Assembly (NCBI RefSeq): GCF_001602095.1
Contig: NZ_CP014991.1
Coordinates: 1,364,001 to 1,428,000 of the forward strand
Source: Helicobacter himalayensis
GTDB lineage: Bacteria; Campylobacterota; Campylobacteria; Campylobacterales; Helicobacteraceae
DNA: 64,000 nucleotides
Direction of reading: 5' to 3'
Shown: positions 19,035 to 27,316 of the stretch, in pieces
Position numbering within the stretch: position 1 is the stretch's first letter
Layout of the letters: each line of letters opens with the position of its first letter
Translations under genes and position numbers: made by a program
Notes under the pieces: generated by a model
Database searches by the model: none
The model's input: only the letters and a program-made list of their open reading frames with translations
What the model was told of the DNA's origin: nothing

Positions 19035-19976
19035 TTATTTTTCCACAATCTCAAATGGTGCTTCGCGCAGGATTTTACCAAAGGAGAACACCATTCCAAG
19101 CATTACATTGCTCCCGCTTCTATCAAAATATTTTCCCCGCAAGGCATAGACCTTCACAAAAGGCGCGATATTGAGATTCTTATACAAGCTCAAATCATAA
19201 CGCAACTCAAATTCTAGCGAGTATTTAGGGTCATACGCGCTTGAAGTGGCATTCAAAATATAATCGCGCGCATTAAGCATATAATACAGCTTTCCGCTAT
19301 TTTTAAACTTCTTTTCATACTTCATTCCAAGCTCCATTCCTAAGCTTTGGGCTTGTATGTTGGGGTTAAAATCCTTTTCACCAAAAAGCGTGAGCGCGAA
19401 GTCCTTTAGCACAAATCCGCTAAAAAGCTTCACGCCGACATTTGCACGCACAATCTGCCTACGCCCAAGTGTGCTTGAAGCCACAAACTCCGTCTGATAC
19501 GCAAGCTTACTATAAGGTCCTAGCTCAAAATACCAGTTTGAAATTCCCAAAAACGAGTCAAACTCCCAAAGACGTTGCGTATAATCCGAGCTTATCAAGA
19601 TTCTATCAAGCGTCTTGTTATCCACGCTAGGCGCGTTTTTGGGGAGAATGATTGTGCGTCCATACTCTGCAAGAAGCGAGTTAAAAATCACAAAGTTTGG
19701 CGTGTAATAATCCATATTAAGATTCAAATATCCTTGCGCAACAATTTGAGAATCCCCCTGCAAGCGCGTATCCGCCGCGACACTATAAATATCTTGATTA
19801 CGCAAAGTGGTGGAGGAAAAGTTAATTGAAATGCGCTTTAAATCAATCTGCCAGCCAATTTTTTGCTCTTTGAAAATCGCGTCATCATCTGCTAACGCGC
19901 AAGTTTTTGGGAGTAAAAAAATAAGCACAAAAAGAGTGTGAAAATATTTTACTAAGAATCCGCCGCGCGCGCTCAT
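19035..19976 (-). CDS. outer-membrane beta-barrel protein, unrecognised
   Basis: A signal peptide (about residues 8-29, cleavage after C-A-L-A) precedes 280 residues of alternating polar and hydrophobic strands with many aromatic girdle residues, ending in short strands such as N-V-M-L-G-M-V-F-S-F. This fits an outer-membrane barrel of perhaps 10-12 strands. I do not recognise a specific family. Its ATG overlaps the rarA stop by four bases (ATGA), so it is last in the cbpA-hspR-rarA direction and is probably translationally coupled to rarA. Confidence 0.65.
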   Translation of the reverse strand: MSARGGFLVKYFHTLFVLIFLLPKTCALADDDAIFKEQKIGWQIDLKRISINFSSTTLRNQDIYSVAADTRLQGDSQIVAQGYLNLNMDYYTPNFVIFNSLLAEYGRTIILPKNAPSVDNKTLDRILISSDYTQRLWEFDSFLGISNWYFELGPYSKLAYQTEFVASSTLGRRQIVRANVGVKLFSGFVLKDFALTLFGEKDFNPNIQAQSLGMELGMKYEKKFKNSGKLYYMLNARDYILNATSSAYDPKYSLEFELRYDLSLYKNLNIAPFVKVYALRGKYFDRSGSNVMLGMVFSFGKILREAPFEIVEK

Positions 19977-21157
19977 TCCTGCCCTTTTTTGCTCTTAATT
20001 TTTGCCAGCCATTCATTGAGTGTTTTTTCAAAGCCTTTTGTAGTGGATTCTACAAATTCCAAATCCTCTTGCAAATAGCGCTGCTCTACAAACCCCCCAA
20101 AATCGTGTGGATAGAGATATTCCTTTGAGTGTGTCAAAATATTTGGCATAACGGGGAGAACCTTGCCTTCTTTCACGCAGGAAATCGCCTTATTTATGGC
20201 TTTATAGGCAGTGTTGCTTTTTGGCGAGGAAGCAAGGTAAATCACACATTGTGAAAGAATAATGCGCGCTTCAGGATAGCCGATTTTTTCCACACTTAAA
20301 AGCGTGGAAGTGGCGAGATTGAGCGCATTTGGGTTGGCATTGCCAATATCTTCGCTTGCTAAAATTACCAGACGGCGCGCGATAAATTCTGGATTCTCTC
20401 CACCTTCAATCAAGCGCGCAAGATAATAAATCGCGGCATTTACATCGCTTCCGCGGATAGATTTAATAAGCGCGCTTGCGAGATTATAATGCGTGTCATC
20501 TTCACTCGCGCCATCGTGCAGGCTAAAAGGGCGCAGGGCTTTGAGGCTTTCAACATTGACAGATTCTAAATCTAGCGCGCAATCAAGCAAATTTAACATA
20601 GCCCTTGCATCGCCCCCGCTAGATTCTATCAAATATGCCTTCGCGTGAGAATCTATGGCTTTTGGATACATCGCGAGTGCTTTTTGCAATAAACGCTCTA
20701 AGTGTGCGCGACCAAGAGGCTTAAACTCAAACAAAAAGCACCGCGAGCGGATGGCATTTGTGAGCGTATAGAAAGGATTATTTGTGCTTGCGCCAAAAAC
20801 AAGAGTCTCGCCCTCCTCCATAATAGGAAGTAAAAACTCCTGCTGTGGCTTTGAAAGGCGGTGGATTTCATCAATAAACACCGCACTTTTTAGCAAGCTC
20901 CCACTAAAGCGCGCAAGAAAAGTTTTCAACTCCTCAAGCTTAAACGCCGTAGCGTTAAAATAGCCAATCTCGCGCCCCAACTGCTTGCAAATGATTTGAG
21001 CTAAAGTCGTTTTTCCACAGCCGGGCGGTCCATAAAAAATGCAATGTGGCGGAGAAGCGAGATTTTTACGCAAGGGGGCATTCTCCCCGATAATATGCTC
21101 CTGCCCGATAAATTCATCAAGATTTTTTGGGCGCAAGAGCTTAGCGAGATTGCGCAT
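19973..21157 (-). CDS. rarA: replication-associated recombination protein A (AAA+ ATPase)
   Basis: RarA/MgsA of 394 residues. Walker A is G-P-P-G-C-G-K-T (about residues 44-51), Walker B is F-I-D-E-I-H, and the sensor region contains G-A-S-T-N-N-P-F. The lid and tetramerisation domain follow. The family acts at stalled replication forks. It follows hspR by only two bases. In H. pylori the homologues of cbpA, hspR and this helicase-like gene form one HspR-controlled operon, and the order here is the same, although 279 bases of repeats separate cbpA from hspR. Confidence 0.93.
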   Translation of the reverse strand: MRNLAKLLRPKNLDEFIGQEHIIGENAPLRKNLASPPHCIFYGPPGCGKTTLAQIICKQLGREIGYFNATAFKLEELKTFLARFSGSLLKSAVFIDEIHRLSKPQQEFLLPIMEEGETLVFGASTNNPFYTLTNAIRSRCFLFEFKPLGRAHLERLLQKALAMYPKAIDSHAKAYLIESSGGDARAMLNLLDCALDLESVNVESLKALRPFSLHDGASEDDTHYNLASALIKSIRGSDVNAAIYYLARLIEGGENPEFIARRLVILASEDIGNANPNALNLATSTLLSVEKIGYPEARIILSQCVIYLASSPKSNTAYKAINKAISCVKEGKVLPVMPNILTHSKEYLYPHDFGGFVEQRYLQEDLEFVESTTKGFEKTLNEWLAKIKSKKGQE

Positions 21158-21159
21158 AG

Positions 21160-21501
21160 CTATTTCTTAAACAAAATAATCTCATACGAGCTTTGCTTGA
21201 CTTTGACGGAATTTTCCGCCTTGCCCTTAAACTCATCAAGCATAGAATCTAGCTCATCTAAACGCTCTTTAAGACGCAAAATAATATCCACGCCTGCGAG
21301 ATTGACGCCCAAATCCCTTGTGAGGCGCAAAATCGTTTTAATCTTATCAATATCGCGTTGAGAATACAGACGCATTTTCCCATCAGTGCGCCCGGGCGCG
21401 ATAAGCCCCTCTTTTTCGTATTGACGCAGGGTTTGGGGATGGATTTCTAAGATTCTCGCTACTACGCTAATGAGATAAACCGGCTCATCGTAGCTATTCA
21501 T
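21160..21501 (-). CDS. hspR: heat-shock repressor HspR (MerR family)
   Basis: This 113-residue regulator has an N-terminal MerR winged helix (P-Q-T-L-R-Q-Y-E-K-E-G-L around residues 22-33, R-L-Y-S-Q-R-D) and a C-terminal coiled coil. HspR represses chaperone operons, including its own, and needs a chaperone as co-repressor. A clear HAIR operator was not found in front of cbpA, so its binding site here remains open. Confidence 0.93.
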   Translation of the reverse strand: MNSYDEPVYLISVVARILEIHPQTLRQYEKEGLIAPGRTDGKMRLYSQRDIDKIKTILRLTRDLGVNLAGVDIILRLKERLDELDSMLDEFKGKAENSVKVKQSSYEIILFKK

Positions 21502-21780
21502 TTTCGCCTCCTAAGTTATTTCTTTTTAACACATCACCTCGCGGGAGTAAATCCCGCCTCTATTCCTTTAATTGTATCGCCTGCACGGGAGTAAATCCCG
21601 CTTCGGCTCCGCTTCGCGTGCATACTCAACGTGTTTTGAGGGCTTAGATTCTAAGATTCTGCAACGCTGTTTGGTGGTTTTAGAATCTATTCCTTAAAAT
21701 TGTATCACCTCGCGCAGTCAAATCGCACTGCGCGCATATATGCTACTTTTCTTAAGTTGATAAGGTTGCAAGATACTATC
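21502..21780. repeat. palindromic dispersed repeats between cbpA and hspR
   Basis: Several partial copies of the same family found inside tsaD, with hairpins such as GCGGGA-GTAAA-TCCCGC and the words TTGTATC and AGATTCTA. No gene is seen. The copies split the cbpA-hspR operon and may form RNA stem-loops that alter read-through. Confidence 0.75.
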
Positions 21781-22668
21781 CTACTCCTTAAGCCCCTCCT
21801 GCAACGCCGTTTTGAGACTTTCACTTAACTCCTCTAATTTTGGTAAAATCACATTCACGCGCAGATACAAATCACCAATTTTCTTGCTCTTGCGATTTTT
21901 GAGCCCAAGCTCTTTTATACGGAGCTTTTGCCCATTTTTGGTATTTTGCGGAATAGTGAGGGTGAATTCCTTTTGCAATGTTTGGACTTTGATTTTCCCA
22001 CCAAAAAGCGCAATTTTTAGCGGAATATCAAGCGTTTTTGTCAAATCATCGCCATCTATTTCATACGAATCATTTGGCGCGACACGCACTTTAAGCAGCA
22101 AATCACCCACGCCAAATTGCGAGCTTTTGCCCTTGCCTTTTAGGCGGATAGTGTCATTATCGCGCGTGCCCTGCGGGATTTTGATATTAAAATCCCCACC
22201 TTTACCCCTGTAATGATAGCTACTACCCTCAATCAAGGTACTTTCAAAAGGAATGGTAATGCTATCGTGCAAGTCATTATCCACCATCTCTTCACCAAAG
22301 CCACCAAATCCGCCAAAACCCCCGCGCGAGGTAAAGTTAAAGTTCTGATTTCTGCCCGCACCAAAGCCCCCTTGCCCAAAAATCGAGGCTAAAATATCAT
22401 CGATATTCATATTCCCCTGCGCGCGGGTGAAATCGTGGAAATTCTGCCCACCAAACATAGAATCCCCAAACTGGTCATACTGCGCCTTTTTCTGTGGATC
22501 GCTTAGCACCTCATACGCAGCGTTAATCTCCTTAAACTTCTCCTCCGCGCCCGGGTCCTTATTCACATCAGGGTGGTATTTGCGCGCAAGTTTGCGATAA
22601 GCTTTTTTAATCTCATCGCTACTTGCAGATTCTGAAATTTCGAGCGTTTGATACAAACTTTTTGCCAT
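21781..22668 (-). CDS. cbpA: DnaJ-class co-chaperone CbpA
   Basis: This 295-residue protein has an N-terminal J domain with the H-P-D motif in [10 protein letters not shown] Gly/Phe-rich linker (about residues 95-125) and the two C-terminal substrate-binding domains follow; there is no cysteine-rich zinc domain, which separates CbpA from DnaJ. It would stimulate DnaK ATPase. It heads the cbpA-hspR-rarA order, expected to be repressed by HspR. GGAG lies just before the ATG at 22668. Confidence 0.92.
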   Translation of the reverse strand: MAKSLYQTLEISESASSDEIKKAYRKLARKYHPDVNKDPGAEEKFKEINAAYEVLSDPQKKAQYDQFGDSMFGGQNFHDFTRAQGNMNIDDILASIFGQGGFGAGRNQNFNFTSRGGFGGFGGFGEEMVDNDLHDSITIPFESTLIEGSSYHYRGKGGDFNIKIPQGTRDNDTIRLKGKGKSSQFGVGDLLLKVRVAPNDSYEIDGDDLTKTLDIPLKIALFGGKIKVQTLQKEFTLTIPQNTKNGQKLRIKELGLKNRKSKKIGDLYLRVNVILPKLEELSESLKTALQEGLKE

Positions 22669-22851
22669 AATAACTCCTTTGGAAAATATGCAGAATTAAA
22701 AAAATATATGGAAATTAAGTGGCATTATATCATAAAACTTTAGCTTAGGTTAATCAAGTTTAACGTTTTTCTCTCTAAGTTTCACAACAAAATAAAGTCC
22801 TGTGTTATAATGGCGTCGCTTAAGAAAATCCACAACTTAGGAAATCCCGCA

Positions 22852-24315
22852 ATGATACTTAGCATAGAATCTAGCTGCGATGACAGCTCGCTTGCACTTA
22901 CTTCTTTAGAGACTTGTGAGCTTCTTTTTGCGCGCAAAATCTCACAGGACTTAGCCCACACGCGCTTTGGCGGTGTCGTGCCAGAGATTGCCTCACGTCT
23001 TCACGCACAGAATCTCCCGCTTTTATTAGAACAGCTCAAAAATTTTCTTATAGATTTTAGCGCGCAAAGGACATCAAATAATAAGGAAAATCCATTCGCG
23101 CCCATTAAAGCCATCGCAGTTACCAACCGCCCCGGTCTTAGTGTAACACTAAGTGAGGGCGTATGTATGGCAAACGCATTGGCGCTAAGTCTCAATATTC
23201 CGCTTTTGTATCTCAATCATCTCAAGGGACATATTTACTCGCTTTTCATCGGGCAAATGCAGGCAAAAATCGGCAAAGGACTTGGAATCTTACTTGTGAG
23301 TGGCGGGCATACGCAGCTACTTTTAATGCGCGATTTTTCACATATTGCGCTTATTTCTCAAAGCCTTGATGATAGCTTTGGCGAGAGTTTTGACAAAGTG
23401 GCAAAAATGCTTTCACTTGGCTATCCGGGCGGGGGAATTGTAGAATCTTTTGCGCGCAAATATGATGGCGCACTTCTCCCTTTGCCACTTCCACTCAAAC
23501 ACGATAAGGGACTAAATTTTAGCTTTTCAGGATTAAAAAATGCCGTGCGCTTAGAAATCCAAAAATACGCAAAAAGCGCAGATTCTACAAAATCCAAAAA
23601 TGCGCAAAATGCTAAGTATGTGTGTAAAGCGGGATTTGACTGCGCGCAGACGATACCAACTAATGGAATAGAATCTTACCAACCAAACAACATTACAGAA
23701 TCTTATAATCCAATCAACCAAAAAGCGCCGAGTATGTGCGCGAGCGTAAGCGAGACGAAGCGGGATTCACTCCCGCAAGGCGATACATTAAATGGGATAG
23801 AATCTCAAAACCCCCAAACGGCATTGCAGAATCCGCAAAATCTTAGCAATCAAAAAAATATCGAGTATGAATGCGAAGCGGAGACGAGCGGAATTCACTT
23901 CCGTGAAGGCGATACATTAAAATGGAATGAAAGCTTTATCGCTCAAATTTGTGCAAGCTTTCAAAGCGCTGCTTGCGCGCATTTGCTTGATAAAACAAGG
24001 AAATTTTTTGCGCGCTTTGGTGAAAAATTTGAATATTTTGGCGTAGTTGGCGGAGCGAGCGCAAATCTCACTTTACGCGCACATATAGAATCTCTTTGCA
24101 AAGAATTTGGCAAAACACCCCTTTACGCCCCGCTAGAGTTTTGCTCGGATAATGCCGCGATGATGGGACGCCTTGGGATAGAAGCCTATAAGCACGCACT
24201 CAAAAATGCACCAAAAAGCCCAGCAGAGCGCACAGCAGGCTTTTCACCACTTAGCGATGCGATTTATCCAAAAAGTTTGCCAGAGGATTTTATTAAAGGG
24301 GATTTTATTTCTTAA
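22852..24315 (+). CDS. tsaD: tRNA N6-threonylcarbamoyladenosine synthase TsaD with in-frame repeat insertion
   Basis: TsaD catalyses t6A37 formation in ANN-decoding tRNAs with TsaB and TsaE. Metal-ligand histidines H-x-x-x-H are in N-H-L-K-G-H, the nucleotide site is S-G-G-H-T-Q-L-L, and a late segment has C-S-D-N-A-A-M-M-G. It is 487 residues long against about 340 for the family. The excess is an Asn/Ser/Gln-rich block, about residues 241-359, between the helix after F-S-F-S-G-L-K and the segment I-C-A-S-F-Q. That block is three translated copies of a dispersed palindromic repeat. All core motifs remain in frame, so the enzyme may be active with a surface loop. The ATG at 22852 puts M-I-L-S-I-E-S-S-C at the N-terminus. 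Confidence 0.93.
   Translation: MILSIESSCDDSSLALTSLETCELLFARKISQDLAHTRFGGVVPEIASRLHAQNLPLLLEQLKNFLIDFSAQRTSNNKENPFAPIKAIAVTNRPGLSVTLSEGVCMANALALSLNIPLLYLNHLKGHIYSLFIGQMQAKIGKGLGILLVSGGHTQLLLMRDFSHIALISQSLDDSFGESFDKVAKMLSLGYPGGGIVESFARKYDGALLPLPLPLKHDKGLNFSFSGLKNAVRLEIQKYAKSADSTKSKNAQNAKYVCKAGFDCAQTIPTNGIESYQPNNITESYNPINQKAPSMCASVSETKRDSLPQGDTLNGIESQNPQTALQNPQNLSNQKNIEYECEAETSGIHFREGDTLKWNESFIAQICASFQSAACAHLLDKTRKFFARFGEKFEYFGVVGGASANLTLRAHIESLCKEFGKTPLYAPLEFCSDNAAMMGRLGIEAYKHALKNAPKSPAERTAGFSPLSDAIYPKSLPEDFIKGDFIS
23611..23932 (+). repeat. three dispersed palindromic repeat copies inside tsaD
   Basis: Copies lie at 23611-23676, 23725-23805 and 23861-23932. Each has the order (G/C)GAGTATG or AAGTATG, a GC-rich stem such as GCGGGA-TTCAC-TCCCGC, GCGATACATTAA, and TGGAATAGAATCT. 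Related copies are intergenic at 21540-21745, 37808-37864, 40041-40113 and 40275-40355. All three are read without stops. Confidence 0.85.
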
Positions 24316-24489
24316 AAAGATTTAATTACCAAGAATCCTTAAAAATCAACTTTACAACAAAAAATTATAGCGCGTATAAAGATAAGTTTAAGTCAAAGAT
24401 TATTATAATCCGCCCGCATTTTTTTCTACAAATAAGAGCCTAAAAGAGCCAAGGTTTGGCTAAATACAAGTTTAAATTAGGAGTTCTCT

Positions 24490-25707
24490 ATGGATTCTTT
24501 CTCTCATATTTTTTCTCTTCGTAAATATCTTGTGAATTTTTGGAATATCGGCGTGGCGATGATTATACTAGGTGTGCTTTCAGCCGTATATTTCGGAATC
24601 TTCGGTGGCGTGTGGGCTGTAACAGGCGAAATGACGCGTTGGGGTGGCGAGTTTTTGGAGCTTTTTGGGGCGGATTTAAGCGGATTTTCTTATTACCAAA
24701 AGCAAAATCTTAATGGCACACCACTTACGCGCACTGATGGCATTATGCTTATTGGTATGTTTGTAGGCTGTCTTGTGGCGTCTTTGTGGGCAAATAAAGT
24801 AAAGTTCCGCCTGCCAGCTAGCAGAATCCGCGTTTTTCAAGCCATTGTTGGAGGCTTTTTAGCAGGTTTTGGCGCGCGTCTTGCGTTTGGTTGCAACTTG
24901 GCAAACTTCTTTACAGGACTTCCTTATTTTTCCTTACATACTTGGGTTTTCACGCTCTTTATGGTTATTGGGATTTATCTTGGTGTAAAAGTGTGTAATA
25001 TGCCTTTTTTCAAGCCTCGCGCAAAGCTTGTTAGGACAAATGGCAGTGGTTGCGCTATCCCGGTAGATAAAACGCGTGCGAAGCGACATTTTAGCTATGG
25101 CATTGTTGTGTTTGCGCTTTTTATCGCGTGGGTGGCGTATCTCATCATTACAAATCCCGCTATTAACCCAAAAGACAAGCAAAGTCTGCTTGCTCTCGCA
25201 CTTATCTTTGGCTTTACCTTTGGCTTTGTCATCGCAAAAGGGCAGGTATGCTTCACTTCGTGCTTTAGAGATTTGTTTTTATTTGGTAGAGATATTGCGA
25301 CAAAAGGTGCGATTATTGGGATGATTGCCGCGAGTATCATCGCTTTTGGCTTTGTGCTTCAAGGTGGTGGGGCAAAGGTTATTGAGATAAGCCTTGCGAT
25401 TGCAGCTGGTGGTTTCTTATTTGGCTTTGGGATTGTGTTTGCCGGAGGTTGCGAGTGCGGGTGGATGTATCGCGCGTGCGAAGGGCAGATGCACTTTGTC
25501 ATCGCTGGGATTGCAAACATAGTCGGCACTATGGCACTGGCACTAGGTTATGATTATCTACCTAGCGCATTTGTTTCAGGTGTGAAAATCAACCTCCTAG
25601 AAGTGTTTGGCAAGCTAGGCGGACTTGGTGTAAATCTCTCTTTGCTCATTGGCACGCTATGCTTGGTGCTAATTTATCGTTACTTTTTCTTTAAAAGGGG
25701 TGCTTAA
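24490..25707 (+). CDS. yedE: YedE-type sulfur/selenium uptake membrane protein
   Basis: This 405-residue polytopic protein has the YeeE/YedE cysteine motifs G-C-N-L-A-N-F-F-T-G, Q-V-C-F-T-S-C-F-R-D and G-G-C-E-C-G-W-M-Y-R. The family moves thiosulfate or other reduced sulfur/selenium species through the membrane by Cys relay. It ends one base before the ATG of the TusA-like yedF, the usual E. coli pairing. AGGAG lies before the ATG. A second, more distant YedE is encoded at 54897-55952. Confidence 0.9.
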   Translation: MDSFSHIFSLRKYLVNFWNIGVAMIILGVLSAVYFGIFGGVWAVTGEMTRWGGEFLELFGADLSGFSYYQKQNLNGTPLTRTDGIMLIGMFVGCLVASLWANKVKFRLPASRIRVFQAIVGGFLAGFGARLAFGCNLANFFTGLPYFSLHTWVFTLFMVIGIYLGVKVCNMPFFKPRAKLVRTNGSGCAIPVDKTRAKRHFSYGIVVFALFIAWVAYLIITNPAINPKDKQSLLALALIFGFTFGFVIAKGQVCFTSCFRDLFLFGRDIATKGAIIGMIAASIIAFGFVLQGGGAKVIEISLAIAAGGFLFGFGIVFAGGCECGWMYRACEGQMHFVIAGIANIVGTMALALGYDYLPSAFVSGVKINLLEVFGKLGGLGVNLSLLIGTLCLVLIYRYFFFKRGA

Positions 25708-25708
25708 A

Positions 25709-25942
25709 ATGGAGACGCAAATCACTTATTCTATCAATCTACAAGGTGAGGCTTGCCCATATCCTGCCATCGCAACACTTGATGTGTTGCCGGAGCTAAA
25801 AAGTGGCGAGGTGCTAGAAGTGCTATGCGACTGCCCGCAGAGCATAAATTCTATCCCACACGATGCCAAAGCGCGTGGATTTGAAGTGCTTCTAATCGAG
25901 CAAGATGGTCCAACACTGCGATTTGTCATCAAAAAACCTTAG
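25709..25942 (+). CDS. yedF: TusA/SirA-like sulfur-carrier protein YedF
   Basis: 77 residues with the C-P-x-P motif (A-C-P-Y-P-A) near the N-terminus, typical of TusA-like carriers that receive sulfur or selenium on the cysteine. It is placed directly after yedE and is probably its cytoplasmic acceptor. The ATG at 25709 is preferred over a GTG at 25700 that overlaps yedE. Confidence 0.9.
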   Translation: METQITYSINLQGEACPYPAIATLDVLPELKSGEVLEVLCDCPQSINSIPHDAKARGFEVLLIEQDGPTLRFVIKKP

Positions 25943-26107
25943 ATTCCATGAAAAAAGCCTTGCAATGACGCGTAGCTTTATTTGTCATTGCACGCGCCAC
26001 AAAATAATCTCATAAAAATTTAGCTAGCGACAATTATTTGTGCCTTAAATGGTTTTGTGCTACAATCGCGCACATTTTAGATTCTACAAAATGACTAAAG
26101 GATATTT

Positions 26108-27316
26108 GTGAAACCTAACAAACCGCTCAAAATCCTCCAGCTTGGCAAATTCTATCCACCTGATATGGGCGGGATTGAACGCACGATGAGCGATATAGTC
26201 GAGGGTATGAATGAGCGCGGGGAGATTTGTGATGTGCTTTGCTCAAACTCTAAGGCTAAATTCTCCCTTGATATAACACCCTCGCATTCTAGAATCTACC
26301 GCACAAAAAGCTACGGCTTGCTTGCGCGCACTTCCATAACGCCGCAGATGATTTACTTTTTGCGCGCGTTTTTGAGCGGCTATGACATTATCCATGTGCA
26401 TTTGCCAGACCCTATGGCAAATCTCGCCCTGCGCCTAAGCAATTTGAAAGATAAAATCATCATTTTGCATTGGCATTCTGACATTATCAAGCAAAAACAT
26501 CTTTTAAAACTCTACAAACCCCTGCTATCTTGGCTTTTGGAGCGCGCAGATTCTATCATTGCGACAAGTCCAAACTACGTTAGAGAATCTGAATTTCTCA
26601 AACTCTACCCAAATAAATGCGCCATTATCCCATCTGGTATTAGCCCACATAGCGCGCTAAAAACGCCAACGCAAAAAGATACAAAACTGCTCTTTGCACT
26701 CGGGCGATTTGTAGAATACAAGGGCTTTGAATACGCCATTGGGGCATTAAAGTTTTTGCCCAAAGAATACTGCTTGCTTTTGGGCGGAAGTGGTCCTATG
26801 GAAAATGAATTAAAGAAACTTGTGAAAGAATTAGAGCTTGAAAAACGGGTGGAATTTTTGGGCTTCATTGCTGATGAGGAATTGCCTAGATTCTATGAAA
26901 AAGTAGGAGTTTTTGTATTATCTTCAATTACAAAAAACGAGGCTTTTGGTCTCGTCCAAATCGAAGCAATGGCGCATAGCGTGCCTGTCGTCTCTTGTGA
27001 GATTAAAGGCTCTGGCGTGTCTTTTGTGAATGAAAATGGAGTGAGCGGATTTGTAGTCCCGCCAAAAAATCCGCAAGCCATAGCCCAAGCCGTGCTTACA
27101 ATCTCGCAAAACTACGATTTTTATGCGACAAACGCCCGCGCGCGTTTTGTGAAGCATTTCACAAAAGACAAAATGCTAGATTCTCTACAAGGGCTTTACT
27201 ATGAGCTTGTAAAAGCTAAAATAGCCAAAGAGGGGGGGGGGCAGTATGAAGTAATCAAGCATTTCTCCACACACACTACCCTAACCACCACGCAAGGGCT
27301 TGCATATGCAGCATAG
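26108..27316 (+). CDS. GT4 glycosyltransferase with tract-controlled tail
   Basis: GT-B fold enzyme of 402 residues. The N-terminal Rossmann domain opens K-I-L-Q-L-G-K-F-Y-P-P-D-x-G-G; the C-terminal domain has A-L-G-R-F-V-E-Y-K-G and the donor-site E-A-F-G-L-V-Q-I-E-A. It would add a hexose to a surface glycan in the cytoplasm. The GTG start follows AAGGA. The catalytic part ends before a 10-G tract at residues 375-378; the last 25 residues look non-native and exist only in this phase. They bring the stop across the start of the next gene. With 9 or 11 G the protein ends within a few codons of the tract. Confidence 0.85.
   Translation: MKPNKPLKILQLGKFYPPDMGGIERTMSDIVEGMNERGEICDVLCSNSKAKFSLDITPSHSRIYRTKSYGLLARTSITPQMIYFLRAFLSGYDIIHVHLPDPMANLALRLSNLKDKIIILHWHSDIIKQKHLLKLYKPLLSWLLERADSIIATSPNYVRESEFLKLYPNKCAIIPSGISPHSALKTPTQKDTKLLFALGRFVEYKGFEYAIGALKFLPKEYCLLLGGSGPMENELKKLVKELELEKRVEFLGFIADEELPRFYEKVGVFVLSSITKNEAFGLVQIEAMAHSVPVVSCEIKGSGVSFVNENGVSGFVVPPKNPQAIAQAVLTISQNYDFYATNARARFVKHFTKDKMLDSLQGLYYELVKAKIAKEGGGQYEVIKHFSTHTTLTTTQGLAYAA
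27232..27241 (+). repeat. 10-G tract with stop-gate flank (GT4 gene)
   Basis: Followed by CAGTATGAAGTAA. With G10 reading passes through as G-G-G-Q-Y-E-V; with G9 it ends at S-M-K-stop; with G11 it ends at A-V-stop. Confidence 0.9.

Noticed and set aside
22669-22810. HAIR operator for HspR in front of cbpA
   Set aside because: Only an imperfect AATCAAGT-like half was seen; spacing and the second half do not match CTTGAGT-N7-ACTCAAG.
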